DNA of 41,035 bases from CAVUPF01 sp963777915 (GCA_963777915.1 CAVZSH010000010.1:1-41035); one strand, 5' to 3'; positions 29,575-37,613 are shown, numbered from the stretch's first letter. Numbers and translations are program-made. Notes: generated by a model from the sequence alone, not told the origin.

Positions 29575-30245
29575 CCCGGCTCAGCCAGCCGGTAGCCGAC
29601 CGAGCGCACGGTCTCGATCGGCACCGGGGAGTCGGGCAGAGCAAGTCGTCGGCGCAGGTAGCCGATATAGACCTGGACGACGTTGGTGCCCGGGTCGTGG
29701 TCATAGCCCCAGACTGCGGAGAGGATCTCGCTGCGCGTGCAGACCTGCCCGGCGTGGCGCATCAGGTGAGCGAGCAGCTCGGACTCCCGCCCGGGAAGGC
29801 GCACCGAGAGTCCGTCCCGCTCGGCCCGTCGCGCCAGCAGATCAAGTCGTATGCCGCCGGCCGTCAGGGTCGTCGCCGCCTTGCCGTCCGGCTGGCGCAG
29901 ATGGGCCCTGACCCGTGCCGCCAGCTCCTCGAAGGAGAAGGGCTTGGTCATGTAGTCAGTGGCGCCGCGGTCGAGTCCTTCGACGCGGTCGGTTATCTCC
30001 TCCTTGGCCGTGAGCAGGATTACCGGCAGGACCGGCTTCGCGCTGCGGATCGCGGCCAGCACTTCAATCCCGTCGCGCCGCGGGAGCATCCGGTCGAGGA
30101 TCACCAGGTCGACGGCCTGGGTGAGGGCGAGCAGCTCTCCCTCGACGCCGTCGTGAGCGGTGAGGACCACGTAGCCCTCCGCCTCGAGGCCACGCTTGAG
30201 GAAGTCGGCGATCGCCGCCTCGTCCTCGACGACCAGTATCTCCAT
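29571..30245 (-). CDS. OmpR/PhoB-family response regulator
   Basis: A 224-residue regulator. The receiver domain (1-115) has the acidic pair E8/D9, phosphoacceptor D51 (V-I-L-D-R-M-L-P), T-A-K and the late K-P-F. The C-terminal winged helix (about 128-222) has L-T-x-x-E-S-E-L-L type helices and V-x-V-Y-I-G-Y-L-R-R-R-L with R-S-V-G-Y-R-L at the end. It is the upstream partner of the kinase. Targets are not proven; the CTAAG direct repeat at 23854 is a candidate. Confidence 0.95.
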   Translation of the reverse strand: MEILVVEDEAAIADFLKRGLEAEGYVVLTAHDGVEGELLALTQAVDLVILDRMLPRRDGIEVLAAIRSAKPVLPVILLTAKEEITDRVEGLDRGATDYMTKPFSFEELAARVRAHLRQPDGKAATTLTAGGIRLDLLARRAERDGLSVRLPGRESELLAHLMRHAGQVCTRSEILSAVWGYDHDPGTNVVQVYIGYLRRRLALPDSPVPIETVRSVGYRLAEPG

Positions 30246-30333
30246 CTCGTCGATGCTAGCCGGGCATTGGGCCTGCGGGCCCCTGCTACTTAGAACGCAC
30301 GCTGAGGAACGCCGCTGAAACTGCCGACGCCGT

Positions 30334-30363
30334 TTCAGGCACTCGCCGTCAAGAGTGCCTGAA
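30334..30363. terminator. 11-bp perfect hairpin
   Basis: TTCAGGCACTC, eight-base loop, GAGTGCCTGAA. It lies between the tRNA-like piece and the response regulator gene, so on the minus strand it could stop read-through from the ABC operon. There is no clear T-run. A second weaker dyad (CTGAAAC/GTTTCAG) overlaps it. Confidence 0.4.
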
Positions 30364-30424
30364 GCTACGACATATCAAGCGGATATCCGGCGCAGAGCGC
30401 CTCAAGGCTCCGGTCTCAAAAAAA

Positions 30425-30459
30425 CAGGGGAATCCCGGGTTCGAGTCCTGGTCGCCCCG
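30425..30459 (+). pseudogene. Truncated tRNA-like 3' end
   Basis: A T-arm with stem CCGGG/CCTGG (30435-30439, 30447-30451, one G-T pair) and a seven-base loop TTCGAGT is followed by TCGCCCC G, as at a tRNA 3' end. The matching 5' acceptor strand GGGGCGA is not found upstream, and the anticodon region (CCGGTCTCAAAA then AACAGG) does not close. It looks like a tRNA remnant such as an attachment scar. Confidence 0.5.
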
Positions 30460-30537
30460 TTGGCGATTCCCTGCTCCTAGACACAGGCCAGATCGTCGGA
30501 ACGACCAGCTCCCCGGCAGCGATTGATCGCTTGCCCA

Positions 30538-31560
30538 CTAGCCGGGGATTCTCCCCGGCAAATAGGCGTTGCTGAGCACCTGGGACGGGGTCGGCAACGA
30601 TTTGATCAGTTCGTTGTCGCGCATCCAGCCGATGAAGCTGCGCCACTGCACCGGGTCCATGTAGCCATAGGGCCGGCCGTGCTGCTTCGGCTCCAGCAGC
30701 GGCAGCGTCGCCTTCACCTCCGCGGCGGTCAGCTTCGGTTCGAGGCTGTGGTTGGCTTCCAGCACCGCCTTGGTTGCCACCGCCGGGTTCTTGACGGCGG
30801 CCGCGGTGCCGCGATCAAGCGCGGCGATGAACAACCGGATCGATTCGGGGTCTTCTTCGAGGTGCTTGCGTTGGGCGACCAGCACCAGCTCGTCATAGGG
30901 GGGGACGCCGAGCCTGTTCACCGGGATCACGACCGGATGCTTGTCGCGTTCGCGCAGGTCGATGCCCTCGACGTTTACGTAGCCGCCGAGCATCGCCTGG
31001 GCGCTGCCCCCGGCGAGCGCCGGCAGCAGCCCGAAGCCCACGTTTACCGCCTTGACGTTGGAGGGGGAGAGGTTGGCGCGGGCGAGGATCGTCTTCAAGA
31101 AGGCGTTCTGGTAGGGGATGCCGGCGGTGGCGATCGTCTTGCCGCGCAGTTCCCCGACTCCCTTGAGCCCCGACTTCTTCAGCCAGATCATCGAGGTGAG
31201 CGGCCGGTTGACCAGCGCCCCGACGGCGACCACGTCGAGGCCCTGCTGGCGGGCCAGCATCACCTCCGGCTCATAGGAGATCGCCAGGTCGGTTTGGCCG
31301 GCGGCGACCTCCTTGATTGGTGCCGAGGGATCCGCGGGGGCGCTGATGCTGACGTCAAGACCGGCTTCGCGGAAGTAGCCGAGCTTCTGCGCCATGTAGA
31401 TCCCCGCGTGGTCGGGGTTGGGGTAGAAGTCGAGCATCAAGCTGAAGGGCTGGGCCTGGCCGGTGGCGCTGGTGCTCTTCTTCCCGCAGGCGGTGAGGCC
31501 GAGCGCCAGCGCGGCCAGGGCCACGATAAGCGCCACTGTCAAGGTTCGAGACGTCTTCAT
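30538..31560 (-). CDS. ABC transporter substrate-binding lipoprotein, NMT1/ThiY-like
   Basis: A 340-residue exported lipoprotein: basic start, hydrophobic helix and L-T-A-C-G lipobox (Cys 25). The opening of the mature domain, L-D-F-Y-P-N-P-D-H-A-G-I-Y with Q-K-L-G-Y-F-R-E-A-G-L-D-V, is the signature of the NMT1/THI5-like family that binds pyrimidine precursors of thiamine. Permease and ATPase genes lie directly upstream in the same operon. Sulfonate/taurine binding proteins share the fold, and an Rrf2 regulator would also suit sulfur transport, so the ligand is only probable. The last codons overlap a GC-rich palindrome shared with 15067-15084. Confidence 0.85.
   Translation of the reverse strand: MKTSRTLTVALIVALAALALGLTACGKKSTSATGQAQPFSLMLDFYPNPDHAGIYMAQKLGYFREAGLDVSISAPADPSAPIKEVAAGQTDLAISYEPEVMLARQQGLDVVAVGALVNRPLTSMIWLKKSGLKGVGELRGKTIATAGIPYQNAFLKTILARANLSPSNVKAVNVGFGLLPALAGGSAQAMLGGYVNVEGIDLRERDKHPVVIPVNRLGVPPYDELVLVAQRKHLEEDPESIRLFIAALDRGTAAAVKNPAVATKAVLEANHSLEPKLTAAEVKATLPLLEPKQHGRPYGYMDPVQWRSFIGWMRDNELIKSLPTPSQVLSNAYLPGRIPG
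30543..30560. repeat. 18-bp palindromic sequence at a gene end, copy 2
   Basis: Identical to 15067-15084; here the dyad extends to GCCGGGGA/TCCCCGGC (30541-30559) and ends directly at the stop codon of the ABC substrate-binding gene. Possible terminator stem. Confidence 0.4.
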
Positions 31561-31570
31561 CGCCTACTTT

Positions 31571-32323
31571 CTATCGCCAAGTGAGGACACGGCGCTCCGC
31601 GAAGGCCAGCAGCCCGAAGAGGGTGACCGCGATCGCTGCCAGCAGTGTGACCGAGGCGAACACCCGCGCCGTTTCCAACTGGTTGATGTCCTGCTGTATC
31701 AGGAAGCCGAGGCCGGAATTCGCTCCGGCATCCTCGGCAAATACCGCCCCGATCAGGGCGACGGCTACCGCGATCTTGGCGCCGCTGAAGACATAGGGCA
31801 GCGCAGTCGGCGCCTCAAGGCGGCGGAATATCTGCCAGCGGGAGGCGTCGAGGGTGCGCATCAGTTTGGTCGCCTCCGGGTCAATGGAGCGCAGGCCATC
31901 GAGCGCGTTGACGGCGATCGGGAAGAAGCAGATCAGCGCGACGATCACCAGCTTGGGCTCGATCCCAAAGCCGAACCAGACGATGAGGATCGGGGCGATG
32001 GCTGGGATCGGGATCGCCTGCGAGGCGACTATCAGCGGGTAGAAGGCGCGTCGCAGCGTCTCAAAGAGGTGGAGGGCGACGGCGAAGGCAAGGCCGGCAA
32101 GCAGCGCACAGCCGAAGCCGAGTAGCACCTCCCGCAGGGTCACCCAGGCGTTTTCAGCGAGCAGAGAGCGGTTCTCCCAGAGCGATGTCGCGATCTGGGT
32201 GGGGGAGGGCACAAGGAACGGTTCGAGGTGTAGGGCGGTTGCTATCGCTCCGCTTGTAGCCGCCAGCTGCCAGGCGCCGATCAGCGCTGCGAGGAGGAGG
32301 ATGGGTAGGAGCCAGATCTTCAC
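31571..32323 (-). CDS. ABC transporter permease (ThiX/SsuC-like)
   Basis: A 250-residue permease with six membrane helices. The coupling-helix region reads L-R-S-I-D-P-E-A-T-K-L-M-R-T-L-D-A-S-R-W-Q-I-F-R-R-L-E-A-P-T-A-L-P, the typical EAA loop of the SsuC/TauC/ThiX family, split here by residue counts near 145-175. GTG 32323 overlaps the ATPase stop (GTGA), fixing the start and coupling the two. It would form the membrane channel for the NMT1-like binding protein 10 bp downstream. Confidence 0.9.
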   Translation of the reverse strand: MKIWLLPILLLAALIGAWQLAATSGAIATALHLEPFLVPSPTQIATSLWENRSLLAENAWVTLREVLLGFGCALLAGLAFAVALHLFETLRRAFYPLIVASQAIPIPAIAPILIVWFGFGIEPKLVIVALICFFPIAVNALDGLRSIDPEATKLMRTLDASRWQIFRRLEAPTALPYVFSGAKIAVAVALIGAVFAEDAGANSGLGFLIQQDINQLETARVFASVTLLAAIAVTLFGLLAFAERRVLTWR

Positions 32324-33141
32324 GTCGATCCGTCCCGCAGTGCATGCATCGCCTGTTCCCGCGCGGCGATGAACTCGGGGTCGGTGACGGTGGCGTCCCG
32401 GTCGGGTGAGCGTGGCACCGGCGCCCGCAGCTCGGCGACGATCCGGGCCGGTCGGGCCGAGAGCACTGCGACCCGGTCGGAGAGGTAGAGCGCCTCCTCG
32501 ACGTCGTGGGTGACGAGGACGACGGTGCGCGGATCGGCCTCCAGCGCCCCCGCCAGCCACTGCTGCATCTCGGCCCGGGTGATCGCGTCCAGGGAGGCGA
32601 ACGGCTCATCGAGCGCCAGCACCGGCTTGCCGGCGACGAGCGTGCGCAGGAATGCGACCCGCTGGCGCATACCCCCCGAGAGCTCGGCGGGACGGGCGCC
32701 CTCGAAGCCGGCGAGACCGAAGCGCTCGAACAGGGCGCCGGCGCGCCGGCGCGCCTCTCGCCGTCTCACGCCGCGGTTGCGCAGCGCCAGGGCGGCGTTG
32801 TCGATCGCCGAGAACCAGGGCAGCAGCAGATCGCGCTGTGGCATGTAGGCGCAGCGGGCGAGGCGCCCGGGCGCCTCGCCGACGCCGCCGACCCTGACCT
32901 CACCGGCGGAGGGCTCCTGAAGCCCGCAGATCAGCTCCAGCAGGGTCGACTTGCCGCAGCCGGACGGCCCGACCAGGCCGATCGTGCTGTGCGCCGCCGT
33001 CTCGAGGTCGAGCTGCTCGATCGTCCGCAGCTCTCCGTAGGAGTGGCGCAGGCCGCGGATCGAGACCCCGGCTGCGAGGAGCGCCGTCGGGTTGGCGGGA
33101 GGGCCCCCGCGCGCGGCGAAATCCGTGACTTCGGCGGGCAT
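32320..33141 (-). CDS. ABC transporter ATP-binding protein (ThiZ/SsuB-like)
   Basis: A 273-residue ATPase. Walker A is G-P-S-G-C-G-K-S-T, the Q-loop lies in Y-M-P-Q-R-D-L-L-L-P-W, the signature is L-S-G-G-M-R-Q-R, Walker B is V-L-A-L-D-E-P-F and the switch His is in V-T-H-D-V-E-E-A. The YMPQRDLLLPW form is typical of SsuB/TauB/ThiZ importers. ATG 33141 gives family length; the longer open frame overlaps the divergent Rrf2 gene and is rejected. It is the first gene of the importer operon, 84 bp from the Rrf2 start. Confidence 0.93.
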   Translation of the reverse strand: MPAEVTDFAARGGPPANPTALLAAGVSIRGLRHSYGELRTIEQLDLETAAHSTIGLVGPSGCGKSTLLELICGLQEPSAGEVRVGGVGEAPGRLARCAYMPQRDLLLPWFSAIDNAALALRNRGVRRREARRRAGALFERFGLAGFEGARPAELSGGMRQRVAFLRTLVAGKPVLALDEPFASLDAITRAEMQQWLAGALEADPRTVVLVTHDVEEALYLSDRVAVLSARPARIVAELRAPVPRSPDRDATVTDPEFIAAREQAMHALRDGST

Positions 33142-33180
33142 CCACGTATCCTCGCGCACTCCGCGCTCCCGGCTGCCGGC

Positions 33181-33208
33181 GGCGCTCGGCCGAGCGCCCG
33201 GCGCTCGG
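33181..33208. promoter_or_regulatory. Three-half-site operator in the Rrf2/ABC divergent promoter
   Basis: GGCGCTCGG (33181-33189) is followed directly by its complement CCGAGCGCC (33190-33198), a perfect 18-bp palindrome, and again by GGCGCTCGG (33200-33208). The cluster lies 18-45 bp before the Rrf2 ATG and 40-67 bp before the ATPase ATG. It is the most likely Rrf2 binding site. Confidence 0.65.
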
Positions 33209-33225
33209 GCTGATTTACTGCGCGC

Positions 33226-33681
33226 ATGAGGGTGTCCGCAAAAGCCGACTATGCGGTGCGTGCGGCTGCCGAGCTGGCTGCCGCCGAGGAGGGCCCGATC
33301 AAGGGGGAGCGCCTCGCCGAGGCGCAGGACATCCCTCTGCAGTTCCTCGAGCACATCCTCTTGGAGCTGAAGCACGCCGGGATCGTTCGCGCCCGCCGCG
33401 GCGCCAAGGGCGGCTACTGGCTGGCGCGGCCCGCTGATGAGATCACGGTCGCCGACATCGTCCGCGCCGTCGAGGGCCCGATCGCCGACGTCCAATCCTC
33501 TCCGCCGGAGTCGATCGAGTACCGCGGCAACGCCGAGCACCTGCAGGAGGTCTGGATCGCCGTCCGCGCCAACCTCCGCGCCGTCCTAGAGCACGTCACC
33601 CTGGCTGAACTCGTCTCCGGCGAGCTGCCCCCAGTTGTCGGCGAGCTGACCGCCTCTCCCGACGCCTGGGCGCCGCGGTAG
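33226..33681 (+). CDS. Rrf2-family transcriptional regulator without cluster cysteines
   Basis: A 151-residue regulator. The N-terminal winged helix starts M-R-V-S-A-K-A-D-Y-A-V-R-A, continues with A-E-A-Q-D-I-P-L-Q-F-L-E-H-I-L-L-E-L-K-H-A-G-I and the wing R-A-R-R-G-A-K-G-G-Y-W-L-A-R-P, all typical of Rrf2 proteins. V-A-D-I-V-R-A-V-E-G-P-I follows. The region that carries Fe-S cysteines in IscR and NsrR has none; the whole protein lacks Cys, as in CymR-type members that sense through partner proteins or metabolites. It probably controls itself and the divergent importer through the operator between them. Confidence 0.9.
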   Translation: MRVSAKADYAVRAAAELAAAEEGPIKGERLAEAQDIPLQFLEHILLELKHAGIVRARRGAKGGYWLARPADEITVADIVRAVEGPIADVQSSPPESIEYRGNAEHLQEVWIAVRANLRAVLEHVTLAELVSGELPPVVGELTASPDAWAPR

Positions 33682-33815
33682 GGGCGGTCTCTCCGGTATC
33701 TCTATCGCTTGCCACTGTGAACGAGCAGTGGCAAATTTCATCCAGCGACCCAGTTCGCGCGATCGGCGCGAATCCCACCAGCGCGCCGTCCGGTTGACGC
33801 AGATCCTGCCGCGGC

Positions 33816-35222
33816 CTATTCGGTGGCCGGGATGCCCCCGGCAACCACGTTGACGAAGTTCTCCAGGTGCCGGGTGGTCCAGCACTCAAACGCTCCGTCG
33901 CAGTAGGGCTCATAGGCGGCCATCACCGAGTCGCCGTAGTTCCAGTAGAGGCGCGGCTCAGGGTTGAGCCAGAAGAGGCGCCCGGCCCGCTCGGCAACCT
34001 TGGCGAAGACCTCGGCGTGCGGCTCGCGCCCGTTGGTGCGGGCGTCGCCGAGCACGATCACGGTCGAGCGCGGGTCCAGCTCATCGGAGATCTCGCCGAG
34101 GAACTCGAGCCAGACCCGGCCGTAGTCGGTGTAGCCGGAGACGTCGGCGACGCCGCCCTCGCTTGAGATCCGCTGGGCGATGACCCGGAAGTCGCGCTCG
34201 TGCTCGAAGACCTCGGTCACCTCGGAGATCCGCTCGATGAAGACGAAGCTGCGCAGCTTGCGGAAGGAGTCGTGCAGCGCGTGCAGGACGCTGAGGAAGA
34301 AGACGCTGGCCGAGGTGACCGAGGTGGAGACGTCGCAGAGGACGTAGATCTCGGGCCGGCGCGGGCGCTTTGGCCGGAAGCGCAGGCGCAGCGGCACGCC
34401 GCCGGTCTCAAGCGAGGCGCGCATCGTGCGCCGCACGTCGACCGCCTGACCCCTGCGCCGCCCGCGCTGCTCGTGCCCGAGTGTCGCCAGCCGCCGCTTC
34501 ATCTGGGAGACGGCGCGGTGCACGGCGGCAAGGTCCTGGGTCGGGCTACTAGGCAGGGCGCGGTCCAGCTCGGCGAGCGGGCGCGCGGGGGGCAGGGTGG
34601 AGGTGCGCTCGATCAGCTCCCGCTCCAGCTCGCGGCGCAGGTGGCGCTCGAAGCGACTCAGCTGGTCGCGGTCGATCGGCGGCAGCTCGGCGGCGCCGTC
34701 GGCGGCTGGCGGCTGTTTCCCGGCGGAGAGCCCGAGGGTGCGGCGGATCCGCTGCACGTCGACCCCGACCACGCCAGAGCCCTCGGCGCGGCGGCCGAAG
34801 GCGGCGATTGCGAGCCGCGCCAGGTCGCGCATCTCGCCGTCGTTTCCAGCGACGATCGCCTGGCGGATCTGCTCGCGCAACTCGTCGATGTCGAGACGCT
34901 CGCCGCCCTCCTGGCGCTCTGCCCGCTCGCCCAGGCCCCGCCCTACAGCCTCTGCCTCGGCGGCGCGGAAGAAGAAGCGCTCGAAGAGCAGCTCGAAGAC
35001 GCGGCGGTCCTCCTGGGACTTGGCGATCGTCGCCGCCAGCGCCTCGCGGAAGTCCTCCTGAGCTGTCCACGGCACCTCCTCAAGCGCCGCGAAGGCGTCG
35101 AGGATCTCAGAGGTTCCGACCGCGACCCCCTCGCCGCGCAGCTCCTCGCAGAAGCTGAGCAGCTTCGCAGCCAAGCCCGGCGGGCCTGCGTCGGCCTTCG
35201 GTCCGTAGGGGGAGCCCGGCAT
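33816..35222 (-). CDS. VWA-domain protein, CoxE-like
   Basis: A 468-residue soluble protein. The N-terminal half is helical and charged (F-C-E-E-L-R-G-E-G-V-A-V-G-T-S-E-I), and the C-terminal half is a von Willebrand A domain with the metal site D-V-S-T-S-V (D-x-S-x-S), a later T in G-Y-T-D-Y-G and D in L-G-D-A-R-T-N. The family (CoxE/YehP-like) works with MoxR ATPases to insert metals or mature enzymes. The MoxR gene is 5 bp upstream on the same strand. No CO-dehydrogenase-type target lies nearby, so its client is unknown. Confidence 0.88.
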   Translation of the reverse strand: MPGSPYGPKADAGPPGLAAKLLSFCEELRGEGVAVGTSEILDAFAALEEVPWTAQEDFREALAATIAKSQEDRRVFELLFERFFFRAAEAEAVGRGLGERAERQEGGERLDIDELREQIRQAIVAGNDGEMRDLARLAIAAFGRRAEGSGVVGVDVQRIRRTLGLSAGKQPPAADGAAELPPIDRDQLSRFERHLRRELERELIERTSTLPPARPLAELDRALPSSPTQDLAAVHRAVSQMKRRLATLGHEQRGRRRGQAVDVRRTMRASLETGGVPLRLRFRPKRPRRPEIYVLCDVSTSVTSASVFFLSVLHALHDSFRKLRSFVFIERISEVTEVFEHERDFRVIAQRISSEGGVADVSGYTDYGRVWLEFLGEISDELDPRSTVIVLGDARTNGREPHAEVFAKVAERAGRLFWLNPEPRLYWNYGDSVMAAYEPYCDGAFECWTTRHLENFVNVVAGGIPATE

Positions 35223-35227
35223 CGGTC

Positions 35228-36112
35228 TCAGCCCGCGGTCTGCGTGGGAGCACCGGCGAGTTTCACGCCCACCCGCTCGGCGACGAGGTCGATGTCGGTG
35301 CGGTGCTTGACGATGATCGACATCGACTGCTCGAAGGTCCGGCGATCGATGTCCTCTGCGCCCATCAGCAGCAGGGTGCGGGCCCAGTCGATCGACTCTG
35401 CGATCGAGGGCGGCTTCTTGAGGTCCAGGGCGCGGATCATCTGCACCACCTCGACCAGCCGCCGCGCCAGCGTCTCGGACAGCTCGGGCGCGTGCAGACG
35501 GACGATCTCCATCTCTCGCTCGGCCTCGGGGTAGTCAAGCCAGAGGTAGAGACAGCGGCGCTTAAGCGCCTCGGTCAGCTCGCGCGAGTTGTTGGAGGTG
35601 AGCACGACGATCGGCATCGTCGTCGCCGAAACCCGCCCCAGCTCGGGGATCGTGATCTGGAAGTCGGAGAGCAGCTCGAGCAGCATCGCCTCGAACTCCT
35701 GGTCGGTCTTGTCGATCTCATCGATCAGCAGCACCACCGGCTCGGGGCTGGCTATCGCCTGCATCAGCGGCCGCTCCAACAGGAACTCCGCGCTGAAGAT
35801 GTCGTCCTGCACGTCATTCCAGCCGGCCTCGCCGCCGGCTTGGATTCGCAGCAGCTGCTTGCGGTAGTTCCACTCATACAGAGCCTTTGCCTCATCGAGG
35901 CCCTCATAGCACTGCAGGCGGATCAGCTCGCGGCCGCTGGCCCGGGAGAGCGCCTTCGCCAGCTCGGTCTTGCCGACCCCCGCCGGGCCCTCGACCAGGA
36001 CCGGCTTGCCGAGCTGCTGGGCGAGGAAGGAGACCAGCGCAGCCGGCTCGTCGGCGAGGTAGCCGACCTTTGCCAGCGCGTCCTTGACCTCGGCGACGGA
36101 GCCATCGGGCAT
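35228..36112 (-). CDS. MoxR-family AAA+ ATPase
   Basis: A 294-residue ATPase with Walker A G-P-A-G-V-G-K-T-E (about 41-49), Walker B V-V-L-L-I-D-E-I-D-K (about 124-133), sensor 1 V-L-T-S-N-N-S-R-E and an R-R-C-L-Y-L-W-L-D-Y-P arginine finger segment. The combination is typical of the MoxR/CoxD branch. It most likely remodels a client together with the downstream VWA protein. Its start codon shares the bases CATG with the start of the divergent gene at 36111. Confidence 0.93.
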   Translation of the reverse strand: MPDGSVAEVKDALAKVGYLADEPAALVSFLAQQLGKPVLVEGPAGVGKTELAKALSRASGRELIRLQCYEGLDEAKALYEWNYRKQLLRIQAGGEAGWNDVQDDIFSAEFLLERPLMQAIASPEPVVLLIDEIDKTDQEFEAMLLELLSDFQITIPELGRVSATTMPIVVLTSNNSRELTEALKRRCLYLWLDYPEAEREMEIVRLHAPELSETLARRLVEVVQMIRALDLKKPPSIAESIDWARTLLLMGAEDIDRRTFEQSMSIIVKHRTDIDLVAERVGVKLAGAPTQTAG

Positions 36113-36362
36113 GGTGGCGATGATAATCCGCCCGGTGCCCGACCTCGCCTTGCCGCTCGCAGCGTTGCTTCCCCACAGCGCCGGGCCCTACGTCGCGCTG
36201 GTGCTCGCCGGCTTCGCGATCGGCCTCCTCGGCCACCTGATCCGTGCCCGCTGGCTGATCGCGGCGGGCGTTATCCTGATCTTCCTCGGCGCCCTCCTCT
36301 TCCCCCTGGCGCTGAACCTGACCGGCGAAAACCAGCCGCCGTCCATCGAAGCCTCGCCATAG
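36111..36362 (+). CDS. Small two-helix membrane protein
   Basis: An 83-residue protein with two hydrophobic helices (about 12-38, including PYVALVLAGFAIGLLGHL, and 43-62, WLIAAGVILIFLGALLFPLA). ATG 36111 has GGAG nine bases upstream; ATG 36120 is an alternative. It starts head-to-head with the MoxR gene, their ATG codons overlapping by two bases, so their promoters must lie inside each other's coding DNA. Family unknown. Confidence 0.6.
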   Translation: MVAMIIRPVPDLALPLAALLPHSAGPYVALVLAGFAIGLLGHLIRARWLIAAGVILIFLGALLFPLALNLTGENQPPSIEASP

Positions 36363-36412
36363 CCTCTACGATCTCATCCAGCCCACTTCGCCAGCCAGGA
36401 GGACGTACCGCC

Positions 36413-37594
36413 TTGAGCCGACTTCAACTCTTCGCCATCCTTGCTTCGTTGCTCGCGCTGAGTGCCGCGCTCGCCGCCTGCGGCAGCAGCAGCTCCAGCA
36501 ACAGCGAAAACCCCCAGAAGGTCGTTAACGAAGCGACGCTGAAGGGCATCAAGAGCGCCAACCTTGATCTCTCGCTCGGGGTCAAGGTCGAAGGGAGCGA
36601 AGGTGGCAACCTCAACGTCAGCCTCACCGGACCGTTCCAGAGTGAGGGCAAGGGCCAGCTTCCCGAGTTCGACCTGACCGCGAAGGCGAGCGGCTCGATC
36701 AACGGCAAAGACGTCAATCTCGACGGCGGCCTGACGCTGCTCTCCGAAAAAGCGTACGTCGACTACAAGGGAACCGAGTACGAAGTCGAACCTACGACCT
36801 TCAGCTTCATCCGGTCGACGATCGAACGAGACCAGCAGCGAAACGGTGCTCAGAGCAAGTCGGCGAGCGCCACCGCCTGCCAGGAAGCGGTCTCCGACCT
36901 GAAGGTCGGCAGCTTCATGGACCATCTCACCAATGAAGGCAGCTCCGACGTCGGCGGGACGAGCACGACGCAGGTCAGTGGCGACCTCAACGTCCCCGGG
37001 GCGATCGACGCGCTGCTCAAGCTCAGCGAAACCCCTGCCTGCAGCGCCGAGCTCGGCGCGACCGGTCAGATCCCCCCGGCGGCTGAACTCAACAAGGCAA
37101 AGAGCCAGGTGGAAAGCGCCCTGAAGACCGCCCACGTAGACCTCTACGTCGGCAGCGACCACATCGTGCGCAAGATCTCCGGCGAACTGCAGATCGAACC
37201 GCCGAGCGGATCGAGCAGCGGCCCGAAGAAGGTCGACCTCACCTTCGACTTGTCGCTCAGCGACGTCAACCAGCCACAGACGATCAACGCTCCCTCCGGC
37301 GCTAAGCCCCTCAACGAACTGTTCCAGCAGCTCGGGGTCAACCCGATCGAATTGCTGGGTGCGGCGAGCGGCAAGGGCGGCTCCAGCGGCCTTGGCAGCC
37401 TGCTGAACGGGCTGAGCGGTGCGGCTGGGGGTGGCTCCTCCTCCTCCTCCTCCTCCTCCTCCTCGGCCCCCGGCTCCCCCTCGGCCGGCGGCGCCTCGGC
37501 CGCCGGGGGGAGTGCCCAGCAGGCATACCTGCAGTGCCTGAAGGGGGCGACCACGCCGGTCGACCTCCAGAAGTGCGCCGCGCTGCTCAAGTAG
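36413..37594 (+). CDS. Exported lipoprotein of LppX-like type
   Basis: A 393-residue lipoprotein. TTG 36413 is the start, fixed by AGGAGG ten bases upstream. The signal peptide ends in L-A-A-C-G (Cys 23). The mature part begins with a Ser-rich linker and A-T-L-K-G-I-K-S-A-N-L-D-L-S-L-G-V-K-V, continues with beta-rich segments (F-D-L-T-A-K-A-S-G, Y-V-D-Y-K-G-T-E-Y) and resembles the LppX/LprG group of lipid-carrying lipoproteins. A Gly/Ser-rich region with ten consecutive Ser (coded by a CTC repeat at 37435-37464) precedes a Cys-containing C-terminal tail (Y-L-Q-C-L and Q-K-C-A-A-L-L). Lipid transport is an inference. Confidence 0.72.
   Translation: MSRLQLFAILASLLALSAALAACGSSSSSNSENPQKVVNEATLKGIKSANLDLSLGVKVEGSEGGNLNVSLTGPFQSEGKGQLPEFDLTAKASGSINGKDVNLDGGLTLLSEKAYVDYKGTEYEVEPTTFSFIRSTIERDQQRNGAQSKSASATACQEAVSDLKVGSFMDHLTNEGSSDVGGTSTTQVSGDLNVPGAIDALLKLSETPACSAELGATGQIPPAAELNKAKSQVESALKTAHVDLYVGSDHIVRKISGELQIEPPSGSSSGPKKVDLTFDLSLSDVNQPQTINAPSGAKPLNELFQQLGVNPIELLGAASGKGGSSGLGSLLNGLSGAAGGGSSSSSSSSSSAPGSPSAGGASAAGGSAQQAYLQCLKGATTPVDLQKCAALLK
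37435..37464 (+). repeat. Trinucleotide repeat (CTC) x10
   Basis: Ten CTC units code a run of ten serines in the lipoprotein's linker. Slippage would alter linker length in steps of one residue. Confidence 0.9.
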
Positions 37595-37613
37595 CGCGGC
37601 GCAGCTCGAGCCG

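Larger units (their letters stand above)
30246..30537. other. Intergenic region with hairpin and tRNA-like fragment
   Basis: About 290 bp separating the response regulator promoter from the end of the ABC substrate-binding gene. It contains the hairpin at 30334-30363 and the tRNA-like 3' piece at 30425-30459, both listed separately. A CTACTTAGAAC motif near 30285 may belong to the regulator's promoter. Confidence 0.6.

Noticed and set aside
33142..33225. TPP riboswitch before the NMT1-like importer
   Set aside because: The conserved thi-box pieces were not seen in the 84-bp leader; regulation by the Rrf2 operator is the better reading.
34200..35534. 444-codon plus-strand frame opposite the VWA gene
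   Set aside because: The minus-strand VWA and MoxR products carry clear motifs; this is antisense shadow.
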